DNA from: Bacteroidales bacterium
Lineage (GTDB): Bacteria; Bacteroidota; Bacteroidia; Bacteroidales; P3
Direction of reading: 5' to 3'
NCBI GenBank assembly: GCA_031260565.1
Contig: JAISLH010000124.1
Span: 1 to 56,100, forward strand
DNA length: 56,100 nucleotides
The notes below the pieces were generated by a model. It saw nothing but the letters and a program-made list of their open reading frames with translations, ran no database searches and was not told where the DNA came from. Shown here piece by piece: positions 10,401-18,229 of this stretch; positions within the stretch are counted from its first letter, which is position 1; each line of letters starts with the position of its first letter. Made by a program: the position numbers and the translations under genes.

Positions 10401-10579
10401 TAAATGGTGTCATTGTCAATTATTTTGGTGAAAACGTGTAAAGCAACGGCGTTATCATTATTGGTGATTGTGATATTGGCGGAATTGTGGGTAACATCAC
10501 TGATAGACATCTGGCAAACAGCGTTTCTGCCGAGTAATATGGCAATAAGGAAGGCGGCATTTTTGATTTTATTTTTCAT
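7487..10579 (-). CDS. Large secreted protein with a lamin-tail domain and probable T9SS C-terminal sorting domain
   Basis: About 1030 residues from the preferred ATG, which gives a clean signal peptide (MKNKIKNAAFLIAILLGRNA, then VCQ). A second ATG seven codons upstream (10600) is possible. An N-terminal fibronectin-like strand region is followed by a lamin-tail domain near residues 300-420: LLFSQITSANGDNKALEIYN, then a GYAVAF strand. A beta-rich region follows, starting GTWNDGQWTKGEP. The last 75 residues resemble a T9SS type A sorting domain, with a penultimate TGLFLLTAKTG strand and a final Lys-rich strand. It is probably exported through the outer membrane and surface-attached or released. 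No catalytic domain recognised; function unknown. Confidence 0.85.
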   Translation of the reverse strand: MKNKIKNAAFLIAILLGRNAVCQMSISDVTHNSANITITNNDNAVALHVFTKIIDNDTIYFEDFSKFPRTLISTPFCAANIALNLPASYTSKSGCKAKNIYNSFGDTCSFTSNSNVRGEFITPILDLSKSNGSYEVKFHYKNKENSIHYIAIYYSADDNSYVRIDSLRLPKNRAADTIVQFTNGSSAARLKFVSVEGINIDNLLISYPPANTNTAIANSPFTMTNLYSLTNLSPQTKYYCYYEGANDTLSFTTLSKIKADSIAGITPTTATIHYSTTDFVSQRRLVVKKKSDSTTSFASDLLFSQITSANGDNKALEIYNGTGEDLSLDGYAVAFALYNSTGVHTRDTIFYFPQDDSIKSNSCIVLLELLRGFSTNNNGIFYKNTSLTSAAGLVTDGNDAIALLHNGDTIDIFGRFDTLGVSSTTGWQSPASTGGSIQTAKTTLIRKSFVNSGIRQNPDSTFVALPEQWSQIGSVSSIDSLTLSGFGTHIFDNAIGTFDNIALVANLNLTDNYFEIINLEEGSVYEAFLTSGTGEDSVASNILRFKTPVNTIRMANGTWNDGQWTKGEPTEKDNAVILAGQTLVIPDGYKARCRNLLIKDVHNETQANLVNEGVLQVGDSVFVEVALEGQSNDFDGWKMTGLPLNVASFASQEAISQCFLLSQNSDLFLWQESDTSANEYGKWISYNDQPTDLNDFFADGRGYLVTYNQDTTLTFSGLINDNPHYALLNNASLSAEPALSGWHLCSNPYPFALPVANLSMLNVSLPSVLNKHNSNFFPLTLADSIPPFAAFFVQVASSENNLTASKSTQTTDTAAFADMLTMKISCQEGFDQTTIAFCDNKTMTYDLQTDNRKLHGLALSPEIFTKYDDNLFSFNAIAIADTLTIDLDCLVKRAGNYTLTLDYQNGYGFGSIVLYDRENGERLTDFLTDTAYSFTWAAPTTREFQLKLTKGFSSLPTPEGIAQSIQIEQKGNEITVHSNAAIQSLTLTNLDSKIVNQVFNSNKIIIPATGLFLLTAKTGNATCNFKVKNF

Positions 10580-10622
10580 TTTGCAATCATTTACTATCAT
10601 AATTTATTCTTTAATTAGTGTG

Positions 10623-10630
10623 CAAAATTA
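10623..10630 (-). promoter_or_regulatory. -7 promoter element of the lamin-tail protein gene
   Basis: TAATTTTG on the minus strand, an exact TAnnTTTG match, about 22-43 bp upstream of the two candidate start codons. The remaining sequence up to 10934 is AT-rich and shows no gene. Confidence 0.65.
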
Positions 10631-10934
10631 CAATGTTTCTCCAAAATATGCAAATTTTGCCTTCATTATTCACTTCATCCACACGAAAAACTCATTTAAA
10701 TAAGGTATGAAGTTGTATCATTTTGGTCATACAAAAGAAGACTTTCTCCAAGTGGCATTTTGCAATGTTTTAACAAATTATTGACAGAATATTGTATGAA
10801 AACACAAGAGTAAAGGAGAAAATAAGTACTTTAATGGAAGCATATAAATAAAGATATAATTGCTTTCTATTACTTTTTTTTGGTGTGGTTAGAAAAAAAG
10901 AGGGTTTTGTTGTACGTAATTGAGAAAAAATAAA

Positions 10935-10942
10935 TATTTTTG
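10935..10942 (+). promoter_or_regulatory. -7 promoter element of the acyltransferase gene
   Basis: TATTTTTG, matching TAnnTTTG, 31 bp before the chosen ATG. The upstream TTG start of the longer open frame (10940) falls inside this element, which is why the ATG at 10973 is taken. Confidence 0.7.
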
Positions 10943-10972
10943 CAGGGTCAAATTTTTTCACAACTAACATCA

Positions 10973-12328
10973 ATGGAAAGGAAAAAGTATAACGCAAATG
11001 TATGGTATCGCTTGTTTAAAGTGTATGTAGGCTTTCTGCACAACAATCTGTTGTATAGAAAATTTCATGTGGTAAATCCCGAAAATGTTCCAGAGGAAGG
11101 AGTGCCACTATTGATTGTTTCCAATCATCAAAACTGCTTAAACGACCCGCTTGGCGTGGTTTTCTCGTTCAAAGATCGCAAACCTAATTTTATAGCACGA
11201 GCAGATATATTTATGGTTCACCCTTTGGCTAATAAAATACTTCGTGCGCTGGGATTATTACCTGCTTTTAGGCAGGGCTTTGAAGGTCGCAGTATGTTGA
11301 AAAACAATACCCAGACGTTCTCCGTTGCTCAGAAAGAGTTGCTTGACGGAAGGACGGTTATGATGTTTCCAGAAGCAGGTCATCAGAACAAACGCTGGTT
11401 GGGTAATTTCTCATTAGCATACACTAAATTAGTCTTTCAGGCTGCTGAATTGAGCCATTTTGAGAAAGAAATATTCGTTTTGCCGTCTTGTAATCACTAT
11501 TCAAAGTACGATGGCTTTCAAACAGACTTTCTGATAAAGTTTGGAACGCCTGTTTCAGCTAAGCCGTTTTACGATTTGTACAAAGAGCAGCCACGAAAAG
11601 CACAAATAGCCCTCAATGAAGAGGTTCGCAAGCAGATAAAAGACTTAATGCTTGACATAACAGACCTTTCCAACTACGATGCTATTGATTTTATTCGCAA
11701 TACTTATGGAGAAGTATTTGCAAACGAAAATGGCTTTAAGAGCAATCACCTTCCTGACCGACTGTTATCAGATAAAATATTGTGCGAAAGGTTGGAAGAC
11801 TATAACGAGCAATTTGTTTATGATAGTGCAACGAAGTACAAACGCTTGCTTGCACGCTTTGGCTTGACCGATAAGCAGTTTGACCGCCAGCCAAAGAAGC
11901 TTTTAGTTGCTGGACGCTTCATTTTGCTGCTATTATTGCTGCCTTTGTGGATAGTCTCTCTTGTGCCTAATATTTTGATATACACTTTTCCAAAGGTAAT
12001 CACAAGAAAAATGACGGACAAAATGTTCCGCTCAACGATGCTTATAGGCTCTGCGGTTTTCCTAACAGTACCTCTGCTTTATGGCGGCTTATTTCTAACA
12101 CTTAGCCTCGTCTTCAATATCTTTGTTGCTTTGGCTTATCTGCTTGTGTCGCCGCTTTTGATACTTTTTGCATGGTATTATTATCAGCGTCTGCGGTATC
12201 TTTACAGTGATATTATATTCCTTCGTCTTCGCCGTAAAGAGCCTTTCCGCCGTCTAAAGCAACTCCGCACCAGCCTTTACAGCCGCCTGAACGAAGTGAA
12301 AAACAGGCATATTTCTCAGCAGTTGTAG
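10973..12328 (+). CDS. Membrane-associated 1-acylglycerol-3-phosphate acyltransferase-like protein (PlsC superfamily)
   Basis: 451 residues. The acyltransferase domain occupies roughly the first 230 residues. It carries the catalytic motif SNHQNCLNDPLG, with His and Asp spaced as in the Bacteroidota branch of the family, and the glycerophosphate-binding FPEAGHQ motif where many members have FPEG. The C-terminal third has about three hydrophobic helices (around residues 310-410) and ends in an Arg/Lys-rich tail. It probably transfers acyl chains to a phospholipid or related acceptor at the inner membrane; the acceptor cannot be told. The enlarged C-terminus is longer than in classical PlsC (about 240 residues). 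It is monocistronic as far as I can see. Confidence 0.85.
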   Translation: MERKKYNANVWYRLFKVYVGFLHNNLLYRKFHVVNPENVPEEGVPLLIVSNHQNCLNDPLGVVFSFKDRKPNFIARADIFMVHPLANKILRALGLLPAFRQGFEGRSMLKNNTQTFSVAQKELLDGRTVMMFPEAGHQNKRWLGNFSLAYTKLVFQAAELSHFEKEIFVLPSCNHYSKYDGFQTDFLIKFGTPVSAKPFYDLYKEQPRKAQIALNEEVRKQIKDLMLDITDLSNYDAIDFIRNTYGEVFANENGFKSNHLPDRLLSDKILCERLEDYNEQFVYDSATKYKRLLARFGLTDKQFDRQPKKLLVAGRFILLLLLLPLWIVSLVPNILIYTFPKVITRKMTDKMFRSTMLIGSAVFLTVPLLYGGLFLTLSLVFNIFVALAYLLVSPLLILFAWYYYQRLRYLYSDIIFLRLRRKEPFRRLKQLRTSLYSRLNEVKNRHISQQL

Positions 12329-12351
12329 GACGTTATTGCCTTGCTTTATTT

Positions 12352-12369
12352 TAGCCAAATGGCGTTTTA
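12352..12369. repeat. Fragment of the GGCGTTT repeat family
   Basis: A single GCCAAATGGCGTTTTATT block behind the acyltransferase stop matches one module of the larger repeats. It may be a decayed copy or a chance match. Confidence 0.35.
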
Positions 12370-12419
12370 TTATAGTGTAATGAGATTCGGCTTTTGTCCT
12401 ATGTTCAAAAGAAAATTTG

Positions 12420-12427
12420 TATCTTTG
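12420..12427 (+). promoter_or_regulatory. -7 promoter element of the radical SAM gene
   Basis: TATCTTTG followed by CAG, matching TAnnTTTG, 24 bp before the ATG at 12451. Confidence 0.75.
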
Positions 12428-12450
12428 CAGTCAAAAATTTAGAATAAGAT

Positions 12451-13218
12451 ATGTTGTTTCAGAACGTTGTTTTCGGACCGATACATTCAAGAAGACTTGG
12501 CACAAGTCTTGGTATCAACCTGTTACCTTCCGATTATAAAGTGTGCAACTTTGATTGCTGTTATTGCGAATGCGGGTTCAACACTAAGGATTTAAGCGAA
12601 AAACACACCCTTCCATCCATTCACGACATCGTTTTAAGTCTTGAAGACTTTGTCAAAAAAACCGATAAAAGTGAAATGAAGAAAATCAACTCCATAACTT
12701 TTAGTGGTAATGGCGAGCCAACTCTTCACCCCGATTTTGCGAATATCTGCAAGTTTATAGCTTCTTTTCGAACCGAATATATACCACAAGCTCAGCTCTC
12801 TTTGCTGACAAACGCAACTCATATTGGCAAATTAGAAGTGCGAAACGCCATTCGGTATATAGATAACCTTCTTTTGAAGCTGGATTGTGGCACTGCCGAG
12901 CAGTACAAACGCATAAACAGGGCAGCAACTCTTAGTTTTGATAAATTGGTTGAAAATCTTATCAGGTTCGGGCAAGGCTCTACTATCCAGACTCTTCTTA
13001 CCCGTTCGTCAAACGAAGAGGACGGCATAGACAATACAACAGATGAGGAGTTTGCTGCGTATATGAAAATCATCAAAGCAATAAAACCCAAACGGATAAT
13101 GCTCTATGGTATTGACAGAGCAACACCTAACACAAGCCTTATCAAATTAAGCACAGAGGAATTGGAAAATTATGCCGACAGATTGAAATTTTTGGGCTTT
13201 GAAACGGAGGTTTATTAG
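12451..13218 (+). CDS. Radical SAM protein of unknown substrate
   Basis: 255 residues. The [4Fe-4S] cluster motif CX3CX2C is present as CNFDCCYC (Cys32, Cys36, Cys39). A conserved SAM-binding segment follows at FSGNGEPTLHPDF (about residues 88-100), then LLTNAT. The N-terminus FGPIHSRRLGTSLGINLLP resembles the small radical SAM proteins related to COG0731 (wyosine-type) that are annotated only as radical SAM in Bacteroidota. There is no SPASM or other C-terminal auxiliary-cluster domain, since no extra cysteine cluster is seen. The reaction is unknown. It is transcribed from its own promoter just upstream of the iron transporter gene, which has a separate promoter. Confidence 0.88.
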   Translation: MLFQNVVFGPIHSRRLGTSLGINLLPSDYKVCNFDCCYCECGFNTKDLSEKHTLPSIHDIVLSLEDFVKKTDKSEMKKINSITFSGNGEPTLHPDFANICKFIASFRTEYIPQAQLSLLTNATHIGKLEVRNAIRYIDNLLLKLDCGTAEQYKRINRAATLSFDKLVENLIRFGQGSTIQTLLTRSSNEEDGIDNTTDEEFAAYMKIIKAIKPKRIMLYGIDRATPNTSLIKLSTEELENYADRLKFLGFETEVY

Positions 13219-13263
13219 CACAAATCACTACATTTAGGTATTGTTGTTTGATTTCAAAACCAT

Positions 13264-13271
13264 TACCTTTG
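13264..13271 (+). promoter_or_regulatory. -7 promoter element of feoAB
   Basis: TACCTTTG followed by CAGCCTCT, matching TAnnTTTG and the extended GC-rich form seen at several promoters here; 26 bp before the ATG. Confidence 0.8.
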
Positions 13272-13296
13272 CAGCCTCTAAAATGAAGTAAAAAAA

Positions 13297-15759
13297 ATGT
13301 CGGAGCAAAATCAACAACCATTACCGCTAACCCTTAATCAACTACATCAAAACGAAAAAGCAATAGTTCTAAAAGTTAAAGGACGCGACCGCTTCGTTAG
13401 AAGGCTTACTGAAATGGGCTTTGTGCGAGGAACGGTTGTTGAGGTTATGATGTCCGCTCCTTTTAACGACCCCGTAAATTATCGTATTCTTAGCTCGGAA
13501 GTAAGTATCAGAAAACAGGATGCAGCTTTGGTGGAGGTAGAGCCTTGCGGAGAAAGGACGGAAGATAATATGGGCTTTGGCTATAGTGGGGTTGTGGATA
13601 GTGATGATTGCCTTTGTATCAGCAATTTGAACAAGCGGAGTGATGTTTTGAAGAATAAAACCATTGAAATAGCCCTTGTAGGCAATCCAAACGTAGGGAA
13701 AACATCATTATTCAACGCCTTATCTGGCTATAGAGAAAGGGTAGGAAACTATACAGGCATAACAGTAGATATAAAGCAAGCAACATTTCAATATAAAGAT
13801 TATACATTTCACCTTACCGACCTTCCGGGAACATATAGCCTTGATGCGTACAGCAAAGACGAAGATATAGTAACGTCCTTTATCACTTCAAGGGTGCCGG
13901 ATTTGGTTGTAAATATCTTAGATGCTGCAAACTTGGAACGGAATCTCTTTCTGACCACCCAGCTCATAGATATGGATATACGAATGTTGATAGCGTTAAA
14001 TATGTATGATGATTTGGCGGCACGAGGAGACGACTTTGATTATCAACTCTTCGGTTCAATGATAGGAGTCCCCATTGTGCCAACGGTAGCCAGCAAAAGA
14101 CAGGGCATAAATGAACTTTTGGATACAGCTATTGACATCATAAACCAGCGAAATGAGATTGTGCGACACGTACATATCAATTATGGAGAGCAGATTGAAC
14201 ATAGCCTTGATGTGTTGGCAAGAAAAATCCATTCCAGTGCCTCATACACCGAAACCATTGCTGCACGTTATCTTGCCATTCACCTTTTAGAAAAGGATAA
14301 AAGAGTAATTGATGAATTGGAAAAATGGAAAGACCACGCCGATTTACACGAAATAGCCGAGCAATCAGTCAAAAAGATAGAGAATATCTACAAATCCGAC
14401 AGCCAAACCATAATAACCAACGCCCGATATGGCTTTATCTCCGGCGCCTTGAACGAAACATTTCACCCAAACGAAGAAAACATCAAACAAAAACCTAAAA
14501 CACTCACCGAAAAACTTGATAATATCTTCCTCCATTCGTGGCTCGGCTACCCAATATTTGCTTTTATTATATGGCTAATGTTTTTCTGCACCTTCAAAGT
14601 CGGGCAATATCCTATGCAATGGATAGAAAGCGGTATTGGTCTGCTGTCTGACTGGCTTGTAACATTCTTACCTTCGGGCTGGTTTGCCGATTTGCTGATA
14701 GAGGGTGTCGTTTCGGGAGTAGGAGGTGTCATTGTCTTTCTGCCAAACATACTTATACTCTTTTTCTTCATTTCTTTAATGGAGCAGACCGGTTATATGT
14801 CGCGGGTAGCCTTTCTTATGGACAGACTTATGCACAAGATAGGGCTTCACGGCAAAAGTTTCGTCCCAATGATTATGGGTTTTGGCTGCAACGTGCCTGC
14901 TATTATGGCAACAAGAACATTAGACAGCAAAAAGGACAGACTTCTCACCATGCTCATCATACCTTTTATGTCTTGCTCTGCCCGTATGCCTGTTTATATA
15001 CTGCTTGTTGGTACATTCTTTCCAAGTAATAGTGTCCTTATTATCTGCCTCCTCTACCTGCTTGGGGTCATTCTGTCAATCCTTTTTGCAATGGTGTTCA
15101 ACAAAACGCTCTTTCGCAGCAAAGAAAGTCCCTTTGTAATGGAGCAACCGCCATATCGCATCCCTACTTTTAAGAGTGTGTGGCGTAACATACAGACTCG
15201 CGCCGGTCAATACCTAAAAAAAATGGGTGGAATTATACTTATTGCATCCGTTATAGTATGGTCTCTGATGTATTTCCCGCAAAAAGATACTCAAAAGGTA
15301 GATGAAAGTTACATTTCCAAGATAGGGCAAAGCATAGAACCCGTTTTGTCGCCTCTGGGCTTTGACTGGCGAACTAATGTTGCCATTTTGACGGGAATAA
15401 GTGCCAAAGAATTAGTAGTAAGTACTATGTCGGTACTCTATAATGACAATTCACAGCCGCAAAACGCCACTTCAATTTCTCAAAATCAACAATCGCAGGA
15501 AGAGAACAACAAATTAAGCAACCGACTTCAACACGCAACTTACCCAAATGGAGCAAAGGCGGGAGAGATAGTTTTTTCAATTCCGACTGTTCTAAGTTTG
15601 CTGGTTTTTATTGCTCTTTACTTCCCTTGCTTATCGGTTTTTGTGGTTGCAGGCAAAGAGAGCAAATGGAAGTGGGCAACGTTCCTCGTTGTATATACAA
15701 CGCTCACAGCTTGGCTGCTGGCTTTCGCCACATACAACCTTGCCAATATTTTTTGGTAA
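13297..15759 (+). CDS. feoB: Ferrous iron transporter, FeoA-FeoB fusion
   Basis: 820 residues. Residues 1 to about 85 are a FeoA-type SH3-like domain (KVKGRDRFVRRLTEMGFVRG). A linker leads to the FeoB G-domain with G1 GNPNVGKTS (about 131-139), G3 DLPGTYSL and G4 NMYD. The C-terminal half is the membrane domain with two Gate regions; GFGCNVPAIMATRTL carries the conserved Cys-Asn-Val-Pro. It imports Fe(II) across the inner membrane. FeoA-FeoB fusion is common in Bacteroidota. Near the C-terminus is a low-complexity Gln/Asn/Ser loop (about 725-745) whose DNA includes an AAACGCCACTT core like the intergenic repeats. Regulation by iron is likely, but no operator was identified. Confidence 0.96.
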   Translation: MSEQNQQPLPLTLNQLHQNEKAIVLKVKGRDRFVRRLTEMGFVRGTVVEVMMSAPFNDPVNYRILSSEVSIRKQDAALVEVEPCGERTEDNMGFGYSGVVDSDDCLCISNLNKRSDVLKNKTIEIALVGNPNVGKTSLFNALSGYRERVGNYTGITVDIKQATFQYKDYTFHLTDLPGTYSLDAYSKDEDIVTSFITSRVPDLVVNILDAANLERNLFLTTQLIDMDIRMLIALNMYDDLAARGDDFDYQLFGSMIGVPIVPTVASKRQGINELLDTAIDIINQRNEIVRHVHINYGEQIEHSLDVLARKIHSSASYTETIAARYLAIHLLEKDKRVIDELEKWKDHADLHEIAEQSVKKIENIYKSDSQTIITNARYGFISGALNETFHPNEENIKQKPKTLTEKLDNIFLHSWLGYPIFAFIIWLMFFCTFKVGQYPMQWIESGIGLLSDWLVTFLPSGWFADLLIEGVVSGVGGVIVFLPNILILFFFISLMEQTGYMSRVAFLMDRLMHKIGLHGKSFVPMIMGFGCNVPAIMATRTLDSKKDRLLTMLIIPFMSCSARMPVYILLVGTFFPSNSVLIICLLYLLGVILSILFAMVFNKTLFRSKESPFVMEQPPYRIPTFKSVWRNIQTRAGQYLKKMGGIILIASVIVWSLMYFPQKDTQKVDESYISKIGQSIEPVLSPLGFDWRTNVAILTGISAKELVVSTMSVLYNDNSQPQNATSISQNQQSQEENNKLSNRLQHATYPNGAKAGEIVFSIPTVLSLLVFIALYFPCLSVFVVAGKESKWKWATFLVVYTTLTAWLLAFATYNLANIFW
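15461..15480. repeat. GGCGTTT-family core inside the feoB reading frame
   Basis: AAAACGCCACTTCAATTTCT lies in the part of feoB that encodes a variable Gln/Asn/Ser-rich loop. It matches intergenic repeat modules. Because only one core is present, capture of a repeat module is a suggestion, not a conclusion. Confidence 0.35.
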
Positions 15760-15802
15760 TACTCATTGCTATCAACAGAACTATATTCAGAACAAAGGGA
15801 GG

Positions 15803-15823
15803 TTTATTTAAGATTTAAATAAG
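15803..15823. terminator. Weak AT-rich hairpin between convergent genes
   Basis: TTATTTAA and TTAAATAA arms with a GAT loop lie between the converging feoAB and PUR-protein genes. There is no GC stem, so terminator activity is uncertain. Confidence 0.3.
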
Positions 15824-15855
15824 CAATTTCCTAACCTTGTTGTTGTGGTTATCTT

Positions 15856-16167
15856 CTATTGATTTTTCTTAACCAAAGGCACTTTAAGTTTGTCGTCATC
15901 TGTTTTTGCCTTTTCAGAAGAACGCTTTTTATCATTTGCCTTCGCAGTCTTTAATTCTTTGAATTTTTCAATAGTACTGTTAAAGCCACTAAGGAAGTCT
16001 TTCATATCCTCCTCAAATATCATCAACCTATGACGTTCAAAGTCGTCATCTACTTTCTTTGTCTCCGAAATATTTAAGTACAAATCTCCGTATGAACTTT
16101 CGTTAATATCAAAGAAATAAGTTCTCCTGCCTTTAGCAAAGGAGATACTATATAGTACTTTATTCAT
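15856..16167 (-). CDS. PUR-family nucleic-acid-binding protein (DUF3276)
   Basis: 103 residues. The first 70 form one PUR repeat (KVLYSISFAKGRRTYFFDINESSYG), the family of single-stranded DNA/RNA-binding proteins related to Pur-alpha and widespread in Bacteroidota as DUF3276. A Lys/Glu-rich tail follows, and the protein ends in a basic stretch. No signal peptide; cytoplasmic. The start lies 37 bp downstream of the coiled-coil gene's stop and no -7 element is obvious in that gap, so the two are probably cotranscribed. Its targets are unknown; regulation of translation or transcription would fit the family. Confidence 0.85.
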   Translation of the reverse strand: MNKVLYSISFAKGRRTYFFDINESSYGDLYLNISETKKVDDDFERHRLMIFEEDMKDFLSGFNSTIEKFKELKTAKANDKKRSSEKAKTDDDKLKVPLVKKNQ

Positions 16168-16204
16168 TTGGTCTTGTTATAAACAAAAACATCAAGAAAA
16201 TACA

Positions 16205-17329
16205 CTACAAAGCCTTTATCTGTCTCTTTATAGCGTCTTTTCTATCTTTAAGGCTTTTCTCCTTCTCTTTCCAAATCTTTTTCTGCTCTTTTGTTGGCTC
16301 TGTTACCAATTTCTTTTCTTCCTTGAAAGCCTTTTCTTCTTGATCTATCATATCTATTTGGCTTTCCAAAGCAGCTTTTTGCTCTTTCATCACCTTCTTA
16401 GCCTCTTTCTGCTGTTGCTTTTCAATCTTTTCTTTTTCTTTTATGGCTTTCTTTTGCTCTTTAATAGCTTTTTCTTGCTGCTTTACGGCTTCTTCCTTTG
16501 CCTTTACGGCTTGTTTAGCTGCTGCCTTCTGCTTTTTCAGTTCTTTTTCTTGTTCCTTCTGAGCTTTTTTAGCGTCTTTGGCAGCCTGTTCTTGCTTCTT
16601 TATTTCGTCTTTACGCTCTTTTTCTGCCTTTTTAATTTGCTTTTCTTGCTCTTTCTCCGCCTTCTGCATTTCTTTTTCGGCTTTCTTCTGCTCTTTCGCT
16701 ATTTTCTCTTGTTCTTTCTGACTTTGAGCAGCTACTTCCTCTTGAGTTTTTGCCTCTTTTGGAGCAAAATGCTCCTCTTTCTCAACAATAGTAGGGTCTA
16801 TCTCAGGCACATCTACACGTATTGTTTGAATGATTTTGCCTATTAACTTAACATCTGCTGGATTGTCTTCGCCGTAATACTCAACTGTGTAAGTGTATCC
16901 GTCCTTTACAAAACCATAAATACCACCTACGAAAGGCTCATTCAGGTAGCTGTTACTATAAGTAAGGAGTTTAGCGTTCTGTTTCCCAATCTTTGCGTCC
17001 TTTACCTGCTCTATGGACATATAGTTAAAGTTCGGCTCACGGCTCTTTTCGGAAGCCATATCAGTGATAAAGGCTACAACGTCCGTAGCCTTGTAATGAC
17101 ACAAAACCTTTACATATTTAACGCCATTCTCATCTGCAGAAGCTATACCAAAAGATGCTTCATTGCCATTTTCATCCTGATTAAGGATTGTGGATTTTGC
17201 CCAACCATTACCCAATGGGGCTTGTATTTCCAGATTACGAAAGTTAGATTTCGTTAATTTTTGAGCCTTTGCAGGCATCACTACTGCTACCGCAAGAATA
17301 GCGGCAACTAACACAAATTTCTTAAACAT
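16205..17329 (-). CDS. Exported protein with a long Lys/Glu/Gln-rich coiled coil, function unknown
   Basis: 374 residues. The N-terminus is a signal peptide (MFKKFVLVAAILAVAVVMPA, cleavage near AKA-Q). Residues about 22-185 form a globular region that I do not recognise. From about 190 to the end the sequence is nearly continuous charged helix, with many KEQEK and AEKE repeats, pointing to an extended coiled coil in the periplasm. It begins 45 bp after a clear promoter and is followed by the PUR gene. Such charged tails are compositionally biased, so similarity searches would be dominated by chance matches; the globular part should be searched alone. No function assigned. Confidence 0.8.
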   Translation of the reverse strand: MFKKFVLVAAILAVAVVMPAKAQKLTKSNFRNLEIQAPLGNGWAKSTILNQDENGNEASFGIASADENGVKYVKVLCHYKATDVVAFITDMASEKSREPNFNYMSIEQVKDAKIGKQNAKLLTYSNSYLNEPFVGGIYGFVKDGYTYTVEYYGEDNPADVKLIGKIIQTIRVDVPEIDPTIVEKEEHFAPKEAKTQEEVAAQSQKEQEKIAKEQKKAEKEMQKAEKEQEKQIKKAEKERKDEIKKQEQAAKDAKKAQKEQEKELKKQKAAAKQAVKAKEEAVKQQEKAIKEQKKAIKEKEKIEKQQQKEAKKVMKEQKAALESQIDMIDQEEKAFKEEKKLVTEPTKEQKKIWKEKEKSLKDRKDAIKRQIKAL

Positions 17330-17373
17330 AATTATATCATTTGTTTATTAATAAATAACTCTTTTAGAGGCTG

Positions 17374-17381
17374 CAAAGGTA
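17374..17381 (-). promoter_or_regulatory. -7 promoter element of the coiled-coil/PUR operon
   Basis: TACCTTTG on the minus strand followed by CAGCCTCTAAAAG, 45 bp before the ATG. The same extended sequence occurs before feoAB. Confidence 0.8.
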
Positions 17382-17532
17382 CGTCTTTTTTCTAAATGCA
17401 CAAAATTTAATGAGTTTTTTATAAAATCAAAAGCAAATACTATTGCCACAAACCTATATATGGCTTATACCAACTGCTTATCTACAACATCCTTTTGAGC
17501 ATAAATTTTACCCTGACAAAACCTTGTTTTAT

Positions 17533-17632
17533 TAAAACGCCACCTTAATTTTCTAAAGCGGCGTTTCGTGACGCTGAAACGCCACTTTAGGAAAATGAAA
17601 CGGCGTTTTAGTTTTTTATTACGGCGTTTGGA
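17533..17632. repeat. GGCGTTT-family hairpin repeat (class I)
   Basis: Begins with AAAACGCCACC. A stem of about 14 bp follows (TAAAGCGGCGTTTC against GAAACGCCACTTTA, one mismatch, 8-nt loop), then two further GGCGTTT modules at 17602 and 17624. It lies just behind the stop of the exonuclease gene. Nothing else is seen in 17390-17660. Confidence 0.85.
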
Positions 17633-17662
17633 TTAAGCGTAGTAAAAATGCGGGGCAAGAAA

Positions 17663-18229
17663 TTAGACTTTTGGCGAACGGATTTGCAGCTTGCGTTTCA
17701 GTTCTGTAAATGAAGACACTTCCAAAACCTCCATCTCTCGCAGGAAAAGTTTGGCACAAGCTATTGCATCTTGGTCTGCTTTGTGGTGTTCAAAGATGAT
17801 ATTATGTTGATTACAAAGAAAATCCAACGAAAACTTTGATTGCTCTTTCCAAGTCTTGCGAGCAATCTGATAAGTGCAAAGATAGTTGCTTTTTGGCTTT
17901 GTTAAATGATAGTATTGTAAAGTTTTACGCAGCACATTTATATCAAAAGCAGCGTTATGTGCAATAAGAGTCGTCCCTTCCACAAAGGGCTTTATTTCTT
18001 CCCAAAGTCCGTCAAAGCAAGGGGAAAATTCAACGTCCTGCTTATGTATTCCGTGAATTTTTTGTGCATAAAAATGAAAGTAAGGATAACAGATAGGCTT
18101 CATCAACCAGCTCTTAACACATTGGATTTCGGAGTTGCGTACCACAACCACGCCTAAGGAGCAAGGGAAATAGAGGTGTGCTGTTTCAAAGTCAAGAGCT
18201 ACAAAGTCAAAACCGCTGTTAGCTGGCAT
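17663..18229 (-). CDS. DnaQ-like 3'-5' exonuclease (DEDDh family)
   Basis: 188 residues covering one RNase T/DnaQ-fold domain. ExoI is FVALDFETA (Asp and Glu of DEDD), ExoII is LIAHNAAFDINVL, and ExoIII is HHKADQDAIACA with the general-base His and last Asp. It resembles the stand-alone epsilon-like exonucleases rather than polymerase-bound DnaQ, as there is no clear C-terminal clamp or polymerase-binding tail. It would trim 3' ends of DNA or RNA in the cytoplasm. The start codon overlaps the stop of dsbD by one base (TAATG), suggesting translational coupling, though no functional link to DsbD is evident. Confidence 0.9.
   Translation of the reverse strand: MPANSGFDFVALDFETAHLYFPCSLGVVVVRNSEIQCVKSWLMKPICYPYFHFYAQKIHGIHKQDVEFSPCFDGLWEEIKPFVEGTTLIAHNAAFDINVLRKTLQYYHLTKPKSNYLCTYQIARKTWKEQSKFSLDFLCNQHNIIFEHHKADQDAIACAKLFLREMEVLEVSSFTELKRKLQIRSPKV

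Noticed and set aside
16340-16846. 168-residue hydrophobic Leu/Phe-rich open frame opposite the coiled-coil gene
   Set aside because: It is the antisense shadow of Lys/Glu codons in the exported coiled-coil protein.
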